From: Dactylellina haptotyla
Taxonomy: Eukaryota; Ascomycota; Orbiliomycetes; Orbiliales; Orbiliaceae
NCBI GenBank assembly: GCA_031310005.1
Contig: CM062384.1
Span: forward strand, 124,001 to 188,000
DNA length: 64,000 nucleotides
Reading direction: 5' to 3'
The notes below the pieces were generated by a model. That model had not been told where the DNA came from. It saw only the letters and a program-made list of their open reading frames with translations, and did no database searches. Shown one piece after another: positions 11,917-23,559 of the stretch (within the stretch, counting starts at the first letter, position 1; each line of letters opens with the position of its first letter). The position numbers were made by a program, and so were the translations under genes.

Positions 11917-12291
11917 ATGGGATTCGCTGTCCCGCCATCCAGGTTATACATCCACCCAAACCCCGCCGTCCCAAATTGCATCCTGCAGTTCACGACGTGC
12001 GAAGACTGTGTAATCCTGAACTCGGCTCAAACGTCAGCACTTAACCTGCCCCGCGAGCTCCGATCGTCCAGGCTGATACTCGAGATCTCCGAAAGCTGCA
12101 CCAAGTGCTATATGAACGAATTGACGGAGAACGGCTACAGGATTGACCATAAGAATTGCATACGCACGGGATGTGATGAGAAGATAGTAAGAGGGGCGGG
12201 TAGAAACGAGGGCGGTAAATGCTGGGTTTGCGCTTTGAAGCTCAAGGTTGACGAGGTCGTGAATGATAAAGACTACAAGCCGGCCATGTGA
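11917..12291 (+). CDS. small cysteine-rich hypothetical protein
   Basis: An uninterrupted 124-codon frame starting with ATG (MGFAVPPSRLYIHPNP). It has eight to nine cysteines arranged in pairs: CEDC, CTKC, CIRTGC and CWVC. Paired cysteines at this spacing can bind zinc. There is no signal peptide, so the protein is probably intracellular. The upstream 600 bases are AT-rich spacer and the next gene points toward it. No family recognised. Base composition is higher in GC than the spacer and is consistent with coding sequence, but the length alone does not prove a gene. Confidence 0.4.
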   Translation: MGFAVPPSRLYIHPNPAVPNCILQFTTCEDCVILNSAQTSALNLPRELRSSRLILEISESCTKCYMNELTENGYRIDHKNCIRTGCDEKIVRGAGRNEGGKCWVCALKLKVDEVVNDKDYKPAM

Positions 12292-12683
12292 GAGGTCGGG
12301 GTGGTCTATCAGATGAAACGCACGAGAGCTATGACGGCCACTTAAGTATCGCAAGTGACATAGGATTTCAATTATACGAGGTAAATAGTGTGAGATGGAA
12401 ACAAATGCATAGATTTTTATTGCAGTCCTATTTACTAGAATTAAAAATTACAGGCCACAGAAAAGTGTATGAGAATGTCAGCGGAAGTAAAATTCGTGAC
12501 AGGAACGTAAGAACCAAGTGTACCCGTTAAGAAACGAGTCACATCGCAATGAGTGATGAGAACAATGGGTATTTAGGAACAATGAGGTTAAAGATAAAGA
12601 AAAAAGACATTTCAGTCAGATGCAGAAGCTCGTGCAAGACATATTCATGTATCATCACATCATACTATTGTCTGTGTGATGAC

Positions 12684-13474
12684 TTAGAGCATGAGGAAAC
12701 CAGCCAAGGCGACAGCGCCGAGGACGAGAGTGTCCTTGACAATGAGAGCGCCAGCGGCATTTGGAGCCTGGGTGGGGATTGGAAGGCTGGTGGTGTAGCT
12801 GGTGGTGTTATAGGCTGGTGGTGGAACGTAAGTTGGGCCGGCAGTGGTAGTGGTGGTATCGCAGGTGGTTGTGACTGTAACCGTGCCGGTAACAGTCTCA
12901 AGAGTTGAGGATGGTGGAAGGTAAGTAGCAGTAGTGTTGCTGTAGGAGATGGTGGAATAACCAACAGAGGTCAAAGAGGTATATGGGGGTGGGACCACGG
13001 TAGTGTATTGTGGAGGGGCGGAGGAAGTGGCAGATCCATAAGTTGGAGCTGCAGAGGAAGAGGATGAACCGGGGACAGGGAAGGAGTTTCCGCTGTCTGG
13101 GTAGACAATACCGTTGTAAGAGCATGCAGCATCTCCGGTAGTGTTGGAAGTCTGGTAGCAAGGAGCGAAGGTCTTGACACCGATTGGTGGGACACCAGCG
13201 AGGTTATCATTGCAGTTTCCTGGCTGGCCCTTCTCGCCAGTGCATCGAATGATGATGTTGGTCTGGAGAGAGTCTCCGGCGCAGAAGTTCTTGCCGGCGG
13301 CGTCACCAAGACACTTGAATTCACCGTTCTCACTGTAGAGATATATCGTTAGCCGACTGTTCTTTTTCATGTGTATATATAAGATATACTCAAGTAATGC
13401 AATGAGAACACTTACTAGACGAGTTCGGCGCTGACGGCAGAGGCCAAAGCGAGGGCGACGACTGCGAACTTCAT
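12684..13474 (-). CDS. GPI-anchored cysteine-rich surface protein
   Basis: Two exons, 13474-13416 and 13332-12684, encode 235 residues. Exon 1 is almost exactly the signal peptide (MKFAVVALALASAVSAELV). The intron (GTAAGT...CTACAG) joins into YENGEFKCLGDAAGKNFC. Residues about 20-100 form a six-cysteine-plus domain shared with the gene at 770-1798 (NIIIRC, GVPPIGVKTFAPCYQTS, TTGDAACSYNG). Residues 110-205 are a Ser/Thr/Pro/Tyr-rich stalk with VTGTVTVTTTCDTTTT-type repeats. The C-terminus is a small-residue site followed by a hydrophobic tail (LVLGAVALAGFLML), the layout of a GPI attachment signal. Cell-wall or outer plasma-membrane location is inferred. The domain family is unnamed to me. Confidence 0.88.
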
Positions 13475-16238
13475 TTTTGCTATTATTTCAAACGAAAACG
13501 AGCTGGTGATGTTTTCTGAAAGAGGAAGAATTTTCTTTCGGCCTGTTCGAGAAGAGCGCGGGGACGTCGGCGAAAACCTTGCTGCTTAAGGTTTCGATAT
13601 GTCTTTCGCGGTGGAGGTTGCGGTGTGTTGTTGGTGTTGCAAAACGAATGTCCTTTTCAACACAACGAATGTCAAGTGCAAGTTGCTGCTTGGAGATGGA
13701 ATTCGAATTGAGAGCGAGTGCGGGATGCTTTAAATATAACGAGGGTTATTGTCTCGAGGACGGGAGCGTTGGAATATGCAAGGCAAGATATATGTGATAA
13801 CGGGGAGGAGAGAAAAATGGGAAAAGATGTTCCCAGAGGCAGCCGGACGCCCTTTTATCGCCATGCATCGTCGCACACTTCGTCCCACTGAACTTCTCTT
13901 TTTTTTTCCAATTGGGACCGCTAGGTTCTGGCTGTCTATTCCACGGTTCCGCTCCAAGCAAGGCACCACAGTGGAGTGTGTGTCTTTGTTCCCCGGCGCA
14001 ACCGAATCACCAGCGAATGACCTCAGCGTTAGCGTTACCCTCACCCATGGCCACCAATCCGCATTCTTCTTTGTTGGTTGCGGTGCAGGCATGTTCAGTC
14101 GCTTGAGGTAGCATTCGGAATGAATCCCATCTGGAGGGCCTCTCTGATGCTATTTTTGAGCCAACCCATACGAAATTATCGATTAGTGATACCTTGCCGT
14201 CCACACCCGTTGCTGCAGTCATGAGGTACCATTTCGTTTTTTGGCCACCGCACCAGGCCGAACTCAAAATGTATCTGTCCGTGACGACATTGGGGAACAG
14301 ACGAGCGGTTTTTGTTTCCCACTAGTGCCTCGCCAAAAATTTTGTTGACCGACGTTTAACGTTACTCTTCCAAACTTGTCTCCGCGGGCTGTGCTCTGGG
14401 AACAAAATGTCTTATTCGGACGGTGTGTTTTTCTTTGTCTTTCTACTTATTTTGGATTTCTTTTTTGTCTTTCCCCTCGTGTACGGGGCGAAAGCGACCA
14501 AAAAATTATATTAGGGTTACATTGGTTGCACAGCTTTGCAGACCTCGGCCGGGCTCTGTGCAGGTTCTCTGCGTCCTCAGACCTCTTAGTCATGTTCCTG
14601 GCGAATTGAAGCGCAGGAATTTCCTGCAACGGCAGGGACTATGCATGCAGCCCTTGATCTTCTTCCACATTATGTGTTGTGAACGAGGCTGCCCCACCGG
14701 CCTCAGATCGAGACGATGGGGGAACCCGATAGTTCTGGAGAATATCATTTGCGAGTTCTTTGTGATTCCGCCCGTATGCTACCTCGTATCTACGGGATAA
14801 TTGTTAACTCGATTTTTATTGGGCAATTTGATTACGTGGATTAATAACATGACCGAAGCTGCGTGGTAATGCAAGAACGTGAACTTGACACTACTTTAAA
14901 AGCGCTTTGCAAGCTTTGCGATTACTTTGTTGAGACAACCCTCAAATCCCATTCCCCAAGGATAAGGTAACAAGCTGATAAAGAAACAACCAGGATGAGC
15001 GCGAACCAGGTGTAAATCTCCTGCCGATCGCAGCATTACGAAGAATCCCTTTCGGGGCATACTCATCTGAAGTGCTCATGCTCACGTTTACGATATATAT
15101 ATCAAGTGCGTGAATATCCCGTTCGTGGTTAGACCGCGATGCTGCGATGGTCCAGGTCAGGTCTCAGGTTAATGATTTTGTGCCTGGTGCCTATGGGGAT
15201 CCCCGAGACCGGAATCTGGACCACTTGCGCCATCTACATTTCTCGTTTTATGTCCACAAGTGCCTGCGCATATGCAGAGCGAATCAGAGACGCGCATATG
15301 TCAGACTTACACAACTGCAGGTCTCTGTATGGCATCGCCTTGATCTAGTGTGGAATGATTGAGAAATCCGAAGGTCCTAACCAACGAGGCCTGCAGGCAC
15401 GTGGCGCCGTGCCAGCGTCACGGAGCTTCTAACCTCGATATCAGCTTCCAAGACTTGGAAACTTCTCTCTTAGAAACTTCTCTCTTGGGTCCTAGCCTGG
15501 ATTTGGCGACCGCCTTCTCAATCCCCAGCCATGCGCTCCAATCCTGTAATCAAAGCTGAATATATCTGCAGCTGTTAACGTGCAACTTGCCGCAAACAGT
15601 ATTGTTCTGGTTCTCCTTTTTCGGCTTCGCTTAGAATTTCATGCTTGGCCAACACAAGCTTTCGCACAAATTTCGTGGCGCTGCATCCTAGGTTTCCGGC
15701 ATTCAGTACCCGTAAAACCTCAATCAAAACGCATTGAATACTTGCTAGGTCGGCCAATAGGCTCATCGCTTCAGTATTATGGTTCGCTGCCTCTGGACGC
15801 TCAGGGGATTCCTTTTCCACTCACAAAAAATCTATGTCATTTCTCGATCTTTGATTTCAGCCTCCCGATGCACCGTTAGATTTTGGCCAATCAAAATTTA
15901 GTGCCCAGTTCTGAAGTTGTGTTGCTATGGTGTTCTGAGTACGGAGTATTGAAGGGTGATCCAGTGAATGTGTACCTACGGGGCGGAATTCCATGTTGTA
16001 TTATGCCAAGTTATCAAGTATCTTTGTGTGTAATTTTCTTCGTTAGCCTCGTACTTTGGCACACGGAAACTTCCATTGTTGGATCATCCATGTTCTTCAG
16101 ATTCACTGCCTATTATTTCGAAAACGCACAGATATATACATTGGTTCCACAGTCGCGGAATAAGTACAACAAATGCGCAGTGATAAATCCAACAAAGTTT
16201 ACCCCTCTTTCGAATGAGACTTTCCCCTAGGCCTCGCA
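13475..16238. other. gene-poor tract
   Basis: About 2.8 kb without a supported gene. Open frames of 60-125 codons on both strands overlap and carry no recognisable motif. A 15-nt direct repeat (AAACTTCTCTCTTRG) occurs twice in tandem near 15460-15490. The first 300 bases should hold the promoter of the GPI protein gene. Confidence 0.5.
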
Positions 16239-16475
16239 ATGGCTACCCTTATAAACCTCCCGGCTGACGTCAAGTTCGTCCTTCTACAAACACTCCTCTT
16301 CACAGATTATCACGATTTCATGTCGCTTGTTTGCTCATCTCGTGATTACTATAACCTCTTTTGCAGTCACAGAAAATACTTTCGGCAGATCATGATCAAA
16401 AACACCAAAGCTACATTTAGAAGGGTATTGGACAATATTAGGAAGCAACCACGTGTAATACGTTCAATCGATTAA
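16239..16475 (+). pseudogene. truncated F-box-like protein
   Basis: A 78-codon frame starting MATLINLPADVKFVLLQTLL. The LPxDVKxxLLQxL and SLVCSSRDYYNLF pattern resembles the start of fungal F-box or F-box-like proteins, which usually run for 300 or more residues. Here the frame stops after FRRVLDNIRKQPRV and I find no convincing downstream exon, so it is probably a remnant. F-box proteins recruit substrates to SCF ubiquitin ligases. A second, longer F-box gene lies at 60544. Confidence 0.4.
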
Positions 16476-17078
16476 ATTCGGAATATTAACTTGGCTCTTC
16501 CCTTAATGGCTTTTAAGCTTTTGAAGTCGGAGCACGCTCTACCTTCGGTGTATTAGACGCACTCAGTTGGAAGCATCGGCCGGCTGGCCTCAAAACCTGT
16601 TCAAATTGCTCTCAGTATCATTACAGAGGGCATCGCTTGATAGACCAAGGTATCAAGTTGCTCGGTAGTAGGGAGCCTATCCCTATATTTCTATCGATAA
16701 TCAATCATCTCTCCTCATCGGAGCCTCGAGGCTTCGCACGATTATCAAGCTTTTAACCGTATCTCACTATTTTCGAAGCTGGGACCTCTATCGCGAAATT
16801 ATTTCATTTCTTATGGGTCTTGCGACCGACTCGCATGATAAAATTATATAATAAATTTTAATGAAGTAATATCTCAGTGATATTATCAATTCGTAATTCG
16901 TAATGATAGATGTGGGTATATTTATCTACACGCCAAAATTCGCTCCATAAGCGCCCCCAAAGAATGCATTTTTTAAATAAAAGAACCCCTCCCCTAAAGC
17001 AAACTCCTAATAACGGCCTTTGAACATGATAAGTTCTATAGAAGAAAGATGAGAAAATCGTCTGTCGGCCCGCAAGGT
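16476..17078. other. AT-rich intergenic spacer
   Basis: No gene seen. The segment 16800-17000 is very AT-rich. It may contain decayed downstream sequence of the F-box remnant, which I could not align. Confidence 0.45.
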
Positions 17079-18904
17079 CTATACGTTCTGCAGCTCGTGG
17101 TGCTCCCCTGAAGGGCGGACAGAAGGGCGGGGCCGAAGTCCTGTCTCGAACGGGAAAAAGGCATCGCTAGGAATAAGCATTTCATAGAAATTGTCTTCTT
17201 CCTCATCGCCAATATCCGTTTCCCGCAGACTGACGATACTTTTCCGAGATGAAGCAGAAGGCTCTCCATGGTGGAGGTATTTAGCATTCCCAATGCTGGA
17301 ACGAATGGGCAGTGTGATCTCCTTGTCGTAATTCGAGGCGATAGAGTCGGGCTTTGATATTACAGCTGGCTCCATGGCTAGAGGCGCCTCTATAGTTCTG
17401 ATTCTCGCAATTCGTAGATCTTCGGCACGTATGTTCTCAGATGGGATAACCTCCTCGCCTTTGAGCCATTCGCCATCATACGTATCCTCTGTCTGTACAG
17501 TATCAGTGGTGCTATCAGGGTTCTTCTTTTTCCGATATTTCCGTATTGTTCGTCGAGTGAGCCTCGGAGTAGCAGCTGGAATCCTCGGTTTGTTGTAGGC
17601 CCATTTGAAAAATAGATTGGCTGTCGGAAGACAAGCTATCGTGTGGTATAATTATTAGCAGCTGTGCTAAAGAACAAATGGTTCTTGCGACTTACCAGTA
17701 ATCATGACTAAGAATATTTCAATATTGTTTGTTATTCCAACGATCGGGAGATACCCTAAATTTAACGGTGTTAGCCAGGATCTACTATCAACTAGTTTAG
17801 AATAAAGCAAATCTTACAGGTAAAGTCATCCCAGATAATGTCTTTCATGTGAATAATGACACCAAGACGTGCGTATCCTACGAGGAGGGTGCTGGAATTT
17901 GATTCATTGTAATTAGTAAATGCCAGTGATACTCCGAAAGTAGCCCTCACAAATCAAGAGCCTGATAAACTCACATAATACCAAAGCCGCAGAACGCCAT
18001 AATCTGTCCGAACCGACGTCTCGGCAGATTCTTCAACTTCCAGAGTAGAGGGAACGGGCAGAGTAGAATGATTGTGTCGAATGCAGCCTGCGCCGCCATT
18101 AAATGTATATCTGACTCCAAGATATTGGCTCCATTCTTGAGGGCCGAAACGATATCGAAAGGTGCTTCCGGGTGTTGAGGTACAGCAAAGACAAATGCGA
18201 AGATGCATATGACTAAGGTGAAAAATTTGGCGACGGCGAGAAAATCGATAAGGAACTTTATTCGGGTGCGGATCGGGGAATACATCCGCCTCATGGAGAT
18301 GAGAAGGGAGGCGCGGCTCGTGCAATATATCCAAATGAGTATGATGTTTGTGATACCAGTAAACTATATAGTCAGGTTAGCTATTGTTTGGCAAATGTGC
18401 AAGCATGATTTGAGTTCCATGGTTTCCATACCTTGTAGAGCTCTACAACGCTGCGGTATTTAACATCGTAAACGTGCCAACCAACTTGGTATTGTTGTCC
18501 AACCCAAGTAAGTGTCATATAGGTAACTTGGCCAGTCTATCGAAATATCGAAATATCGTTATTAAATTGCCCACGCGCCAACTGATTCAGCAGAACCTGT
18601 AACCTACCAATGCCATAAGTAATAACCAATCTTCTAAAAACAATAGTTTTGTCGTTCGAGTGCCCTGCGTCGTCACAATTTTCCAGGAAACAAGTAATCC
18701 GCTAATCACTAAGAAGATAGTCCCAGAAGCAAGGTGCGTCCCCCTCAATCTCACGGGTGGGACATAGTTTGGATCGAGGAGAGCTGGCGGCACCCAATCT
18801 TTTGGGAAGCGTATCGAAGGGCCTGACAAATTGCGGAGTTGAGCAAGCTGGATGAGATCCTGCATTGTCTGGCCCGTCGATAGGGTCTCCGCCGCCGAAG
18901 ACAT
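17079..18904 (-). CDS. fungal rhodopsin-like (PTH11/SAT4-type) seven-helix membrane protein
   Basis: Six exons, 18904-18608, 18536-18432, 18363-17975, 17891-17818, 17755-17696 and 17635-17079, encode 493 residues. Helices appear in order: GTIFLVISGLLVSW, LFLEDWLLLMAL, QVTYMTLTWVG, TNIILIWIYCTSRASLLISM, FFTLVICIFAFVFAV, AAFDTIILLCPFPLLWKL and IEIFLVMITACLPTANLFF. The LPRRRFGQIMAFCGFGI and ACLPT..LFF patterns are hallmarks of the fungal 'rhodopsin domain' family. The family contains candidate G-protein-coupled receptors but does not bind retinal. There is no CFEM domain and no signal peptide. The long cytosolic tail (about 170 residues) is charged and Ser-rich, suited to phosphorylation. A surface-sensing role is only inferred. 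All five introns are short and close in phase. Confidence 0.9.
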
Positions 18905-20520
18905 CGTTCTACGAGAATAGATGATCCGCTGTTGATATTAGGATCATTCTGCCTTGGTCTACGAATCAAAGAGCCTCCAAGTCGGATGTGTTGCTGTCCG
19001 TGGTATTTCGTCGAATTAGGGGCCTCCGTCAAACCAGGGAGCCGAGGTTGCGAGCGACTGACCCGATGAAGAGCACCAACCAGTTGAGGGATATCGGAAT
19101 GCAATTATGTCTTGTACCGTGGATGATGTATTTTCTAGGGAGTTCCCTTTCTTTTTATCAGGACCGACACCGACGGTATTGAAAAAGTTGGGGAATTAAT
19201 GTGCGATGCCCGATTGTCCCATCTTGCATAAAACTTGTGTAAAAGGAAGAATGGAAGAATTCCATTACCTTTTAACATAACGGCTAAAATACGATTCTTC
19301 GCGCTCGGACCTGAATCTCTTGTCGTCCAGATTTGGCGAGATAACCTTCCAGTCCTAGCCCAGGGTGTGTGTGAAAGGTCCCAGCACTTGACTGGGTTCC
19401 TCAAAACTCGCTCAGGCCACTCCCCCGACCAGCCCAAACCCACAAGACAACGGATCCCACCCATGTGAAGGAGTAGCTGACACCGAAATCTCAGCTCCGA
19501 GATGTCGTCGCCGTTGTCATTTCCACATGCTTTTCTGGAGCCTGATTGTTTTGTTATCGCTTTCCAATTCTGAAGATATCCCGGTCCTTTCTTCATTTAC
19601 ATTAAACCGTACCTTATCTTGCAGAACTGAGAAAATCCGGCGGCGCATTGTAGACGCATCAATGGTCTTTGAAGATCACAGGATCTTCACGGTTTCTGCT
19701 CAGGTAGTATCCTGAATTGTTAAAGTCGCCACGCTAAGTCGGAGTTGTTGCGCCACTTGGGAGGAGTTCACCTGCATTTCGTTTGAACTTAGCGAGTCTG
19801 AGCGGACACTAATATGTTTTATCTCCGCCCTCAAATTGTGAAACTCGCTCGAAAAAAGACGTTCACGTGCCAAACGTGGGGGCATTGGCGACTAGACTTG
19901 GTCTGGCGTGATGCTCAGAGGGCGTACTCCAATCCTCGTATATCATCTCTTTTCCAATTTAGGAATAGTTCAACGCTCAGTTTTGTGCAGGGAGAGTGTG
20001 TCGTGCGTGAAGCATAATCAGACTCCAACGTGCAACATGGAATAACCAAGTTCTTCGTTAGGCTGCCTAAATGTGGAGTTCAACACGCGAACTCGGGAAC
20101 GCCCAACCTGAAAACATTCACACTTAAAGATCCGTGTTCTAAGATCCATGTTCTACATGTAAGCTGGTGATGAATTAATCCAAATCGCCATAGACATATA
20201 TTTAAAATCAAATATAAACGGATATTCCGAATATTTCCTGATTTTGTAAGCGTTTACAAGTCCTCAGCTTAGAGCTAACCGTTTCCAGCTAGTTTGAGCA
20301 TCAAGGAGATTTTCTTGGTATCCTGACGACAAGTATTATATTAACGGTAAGAGGATCTGCTGCCGCTTAAGAAAGATATATACAGTTTTTGAATCAGAAT
20401 ACTATCATATTGCCGTCTCCGTGTAAATATGGCCCTCAGAATCATGAAAATGTTGATATGAGCCAGAACTCAGATCACGAAAATTCATGCCGTCCCTCCA
20501 CGTTACGCAAGCATACACGC
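18905..20520. other. intergenic, no gene seen
   Basis: About 1.6 kb holding the promoter of the rhodopsin-like gene and the 3' flank of the LPMO gene. Only short overlapping frames. No repeat or RNA gene recognised. Confidence 0.5.
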
Positions 20521-21802
20521 TTAAGAACATTGCGAATAGTAAGCATTAAGAACCTTGCAGGTAGTGCCGGATGCCTGTAGTCATATTAGCAATCTCACTT
20601 GATCGATGCCCAGTGAATTTATAGAGGTACTTACGCAGGTAGTGCAGCCTGTCCATCCTGATCCACCGCACTGGCCCCATGCGCTAACAGTGCAGCCAAC
20701 AGGCCCTCCCGTGGTTGTTGAGGCAGTAGTGGTCTTTGTGGTCGTGGTCGTAGTTCTGGTAGTTGTTACCATGGTTGTTGTCTTCGTGGTGGTTGATGCG
20801 GTTGTTGTTCGTGTCGTGGTGGTAGAGGTGCCGCCGCCGCCGCCACCAGCTCCGGACCAAACTGCGGGTCCTGGGCAAGTGTAAGATGTTTGATCTCTCG
20901 AGGTGATGTAGATATCAACGTTGACTGCCGGGTCGCTTCCGCTATAAGTCTTTTGCAAATCAACGAGAGGACCTGGAGTTCCGCTACCGCCACCAGTGAT
21001 GGTAAGCTGGGCACATTCCGGATAGAATTGTGGATTATTGGCTTGATGAAGAGCGAGAAGTTCGTGGCGGATCAGATACTCTCCAGAGGGGAGAGCTGCA
21101 GGGATGGTGACCTCCCATTTGAGGGCGCTCATGACCTGGCCGGCGCCCCATGTTCCAGCGCCCATGGTTCCGCTGATGAGACCAACCTGGTTAATTTTGA
21201 ACTATGGGGTTTCCAAAAATATTAGACGGTCTGAAAAACGCTGGACAATGAATGATGATAGAGTGGAACTATACCCAAGCAGTTCCAGTTCCATCCCAGT
21301 TATTACATCCGCTAGAGGGGCACTTGGCCATATAAACCATAACACATCCTTCCGCATGGGTCCACTGTGACCAGTATGCAGTTATTTTAGACCCTGCAGC
21401 GATGGAAGCAGTTAGACCAGTCCCTAGTACGCCAGCATTGTTACAAACAATGTTGATTTTCTATGCGAAGGAGAATTAGTGTTTAGATCTTTAGATCGGG
21501 AAGCCAATAGCCTTGGCTCCAAGCATCGAATAGTATGCGATATAAGCAATTACGTACGCCGAGGTCTGCAATAAAGAGTGGATCGAAAGATGAATATTGT
21601 CGTTCGATCGATTTTTGGCCGCTAGGGCTATTATAGGGCTGCCATCTACGAACAAGTCAGTCCCGGAACTTGAAAGTTGTATGTTTTGCTTAATTTTCAT
21701 CTCATACCCTGGCCAGGTTGTACTTCCGGAGGAATATGAAACTACACCACCATGGGCGCTGACAGTTGAGGCCAATAAGGCCGCTGCTGCGAGGTACTTC
21801 AT
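20521..21802 (-). CDS. AA9 lytic polysaccharide monooxygenase with C-terminal CBM1
   Basis: Five exons, 21802-21708, 21645-21558, 21460-21275, 21201-20635 and 20574-20521, encode 329 residues. The signal peptide ends at Ala16, leaving the catalytic His17 (HGGVVSYSSG) as mature residue 1. Other copper-site residues are visible: His96 (WTHAEG) and the axial Tyr183 with Gln181 (NPQFYPEC). The motifs WQPYNSPSGQ, AYWSQW, LISGT and YLIRHELLALHQ confirm family AA9 (formerly GH61). A Gly run and Thr-rich linker (about 250-288) lead to a CBM1. Exon 4 ends inside the CBM1 at CTTC; the small exon 5 supplies ASGTTCKVLNAYYSQCS, completing the cellulose-binding fold with its aromatic residues. The enzyme oxidatively cleaves cellulose outside the cell and needs copper plus an electron donor. 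Confidence 0.95.
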
Positions 21803-21883
21803 TCTGGCTGAGACAGTATCGAAATATAAAGCAAAATGGAATTAAATTGGGAGATGAGATCCAAGAGCCTCAACCAACGCTGC

Positions 21884-21889
21884 TATATA
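21884..21889 (-). promoter_or_regulatory. TATA box of the LPMO gene
   Basis: TATATA about 82-87 nt upstream of the ATG at 21802, reading on the minus strand. Confidence 0.45.
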
Positions 21890-23559
21890 TGCACCTGTGC
21901 AAGGGATGAGCGGGAAAAAAAAGATGGATGGAAGAGAAGTGGTATGTGGGAAAGCGGCCTATTTTATAATCTACATCAGTAACCCGGAATTTATAATATG
22001 AACATTAAGACTCCGGCCGAATAGCCGTGTTCTAGGATTTGTAGCGGCTGTGCAATCAGATGACAGTGTTTTGACGTATTGTTTCATTGAAAATCTGATT
22101 GTGTCAGGTTTTTTGGTCCCTCAATTCTTACGGTGTTCAATATGCATAGATGTGCTAAAACGCTAGGGAGAGGATATGGGTGCAGTCATAAAACACACGG
22201 CCCGACGGTGATTGCCTGATCAGTCCGCGGGCTTAGGTTGCAGAGCCAACTGGCGCACAGAAACTCTATGTGGGCAAACAAGAAATGCACTATCGGTGGA
22301 CTGTTATTTGAAACTGAGAGCTATGCGAGTCTTAAATATTACAGTCTGATATAATCATACAGCGGTTTATAGTAGCATTAAAATGCTAAAAAAAGCTAGC
22401 TGTTCCATTTGTAGATGTACCTCATAGCTTAAGTGCTCTCAGACTAGCATTTTGCTTTAAATCTTAATCACAACGCTCTTGGTTCTCGAAGCCAAGCAAG
22501 AGTTACAATATCAAGATCACCAAGCTCTCGGTTCGGAATAACGAGGGAAGATACTTTCCCCTGACTTTAAAACTGCATAAGCTGCATCACGCGTGTAGCG
22601 AGACGGGTTGTTGGAATAATATCCGAAGCGATCGTGTTGAGTTGATAGGCTGATGTTGTCAACTGGCAGGGGTTGGAGTTAGCTACCGGGCCGTATCTCC
22701 ACAGGTCTATCGCACAGATGGCAGCACAAGCAAGGATAATTTTAAATCTCAATTCCGGGGAGGCGATTTTTGAAGGCTTCTGAGCTAGACCACGAGGACT
22801 AAAGCATTTTGTTTTATATTAAATCTTGCTTGGGTTCATGAAATGAGGTTAATTCTACAGCAACATTTTTCTTTTCTTTTTGTGTGCGATGGGGGCTCGG
22901 TATTCATAGCCGGGATGCCATTCTCAACGCTCGAATATGCCAAAAACATGCAGGTTAATTGCTTGAACTTGGCAAGTCTCAGTAGATTCACCAGATGTAA
23001 TTCCTGATAAAGCATAATACTAAGAGGGTGAAACGAAGCTGAGAAGGAATCGTGCTAATACATTGCATTGATGCCTGGAGAACTCTGAGATCTAAAGGCC
23101 TCGATTTCCCGCCTGACGTCACGGTGGTATAAGCTCGTCTTAAATTTGCCCAATTACTCGCTAGATTAAAAAGATTGGATTTCCGGGTATTCGATTTCGG
23201 ATTTTCGAATATACCCTCCAGCCAGGTTTTAGTATTTACAGCCAGAGTATTGATATTGCATCAAGCCTAACTAGATTTCGCTGCTGGTAGCTGTTATATA
23301 TTTTGGGTGTTAATGAACAAATTGGTATCTTATTGTATAGGTCGCGATGGTGGGTATATGGAAAGCTTAAGCAACAACAGATTTATGGGTATCATATATA
23401 GGCCCAGCCTAGCCTCAGTTAGGGTGATGAATCAACTGATCTGTTTATGGAGTAACATGGAACCGGCATCCTAGAGTGTTCCGTCTCTGAGTCGAAGCAA
23501 AGGAGTAAGATCTTAGCTTTGATTACTCTGGGAATTTGCTTATGAAGAGGAGCAGAATC
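21890..23559. other. gene-poor tract upstream of the LPMO gene
   Basis: About 1.7 kb with no supported gene. One minus-strand frame at 22567-22752 looks like a secreted N-terminus, but it has no ATG. AT-rich blocks alternate with ordinary sequence. It should contain the LPMO promoter. Confidence 0.45.

Noticed and set aside
22567-22752. Frame resembling a secreted N-terminus (RFKIILACAAICAI)
   Set aside because: The first codon is TTG and there is no in-frame ATG upstream near it. The frame ends after 61 codons without a convincing donor.
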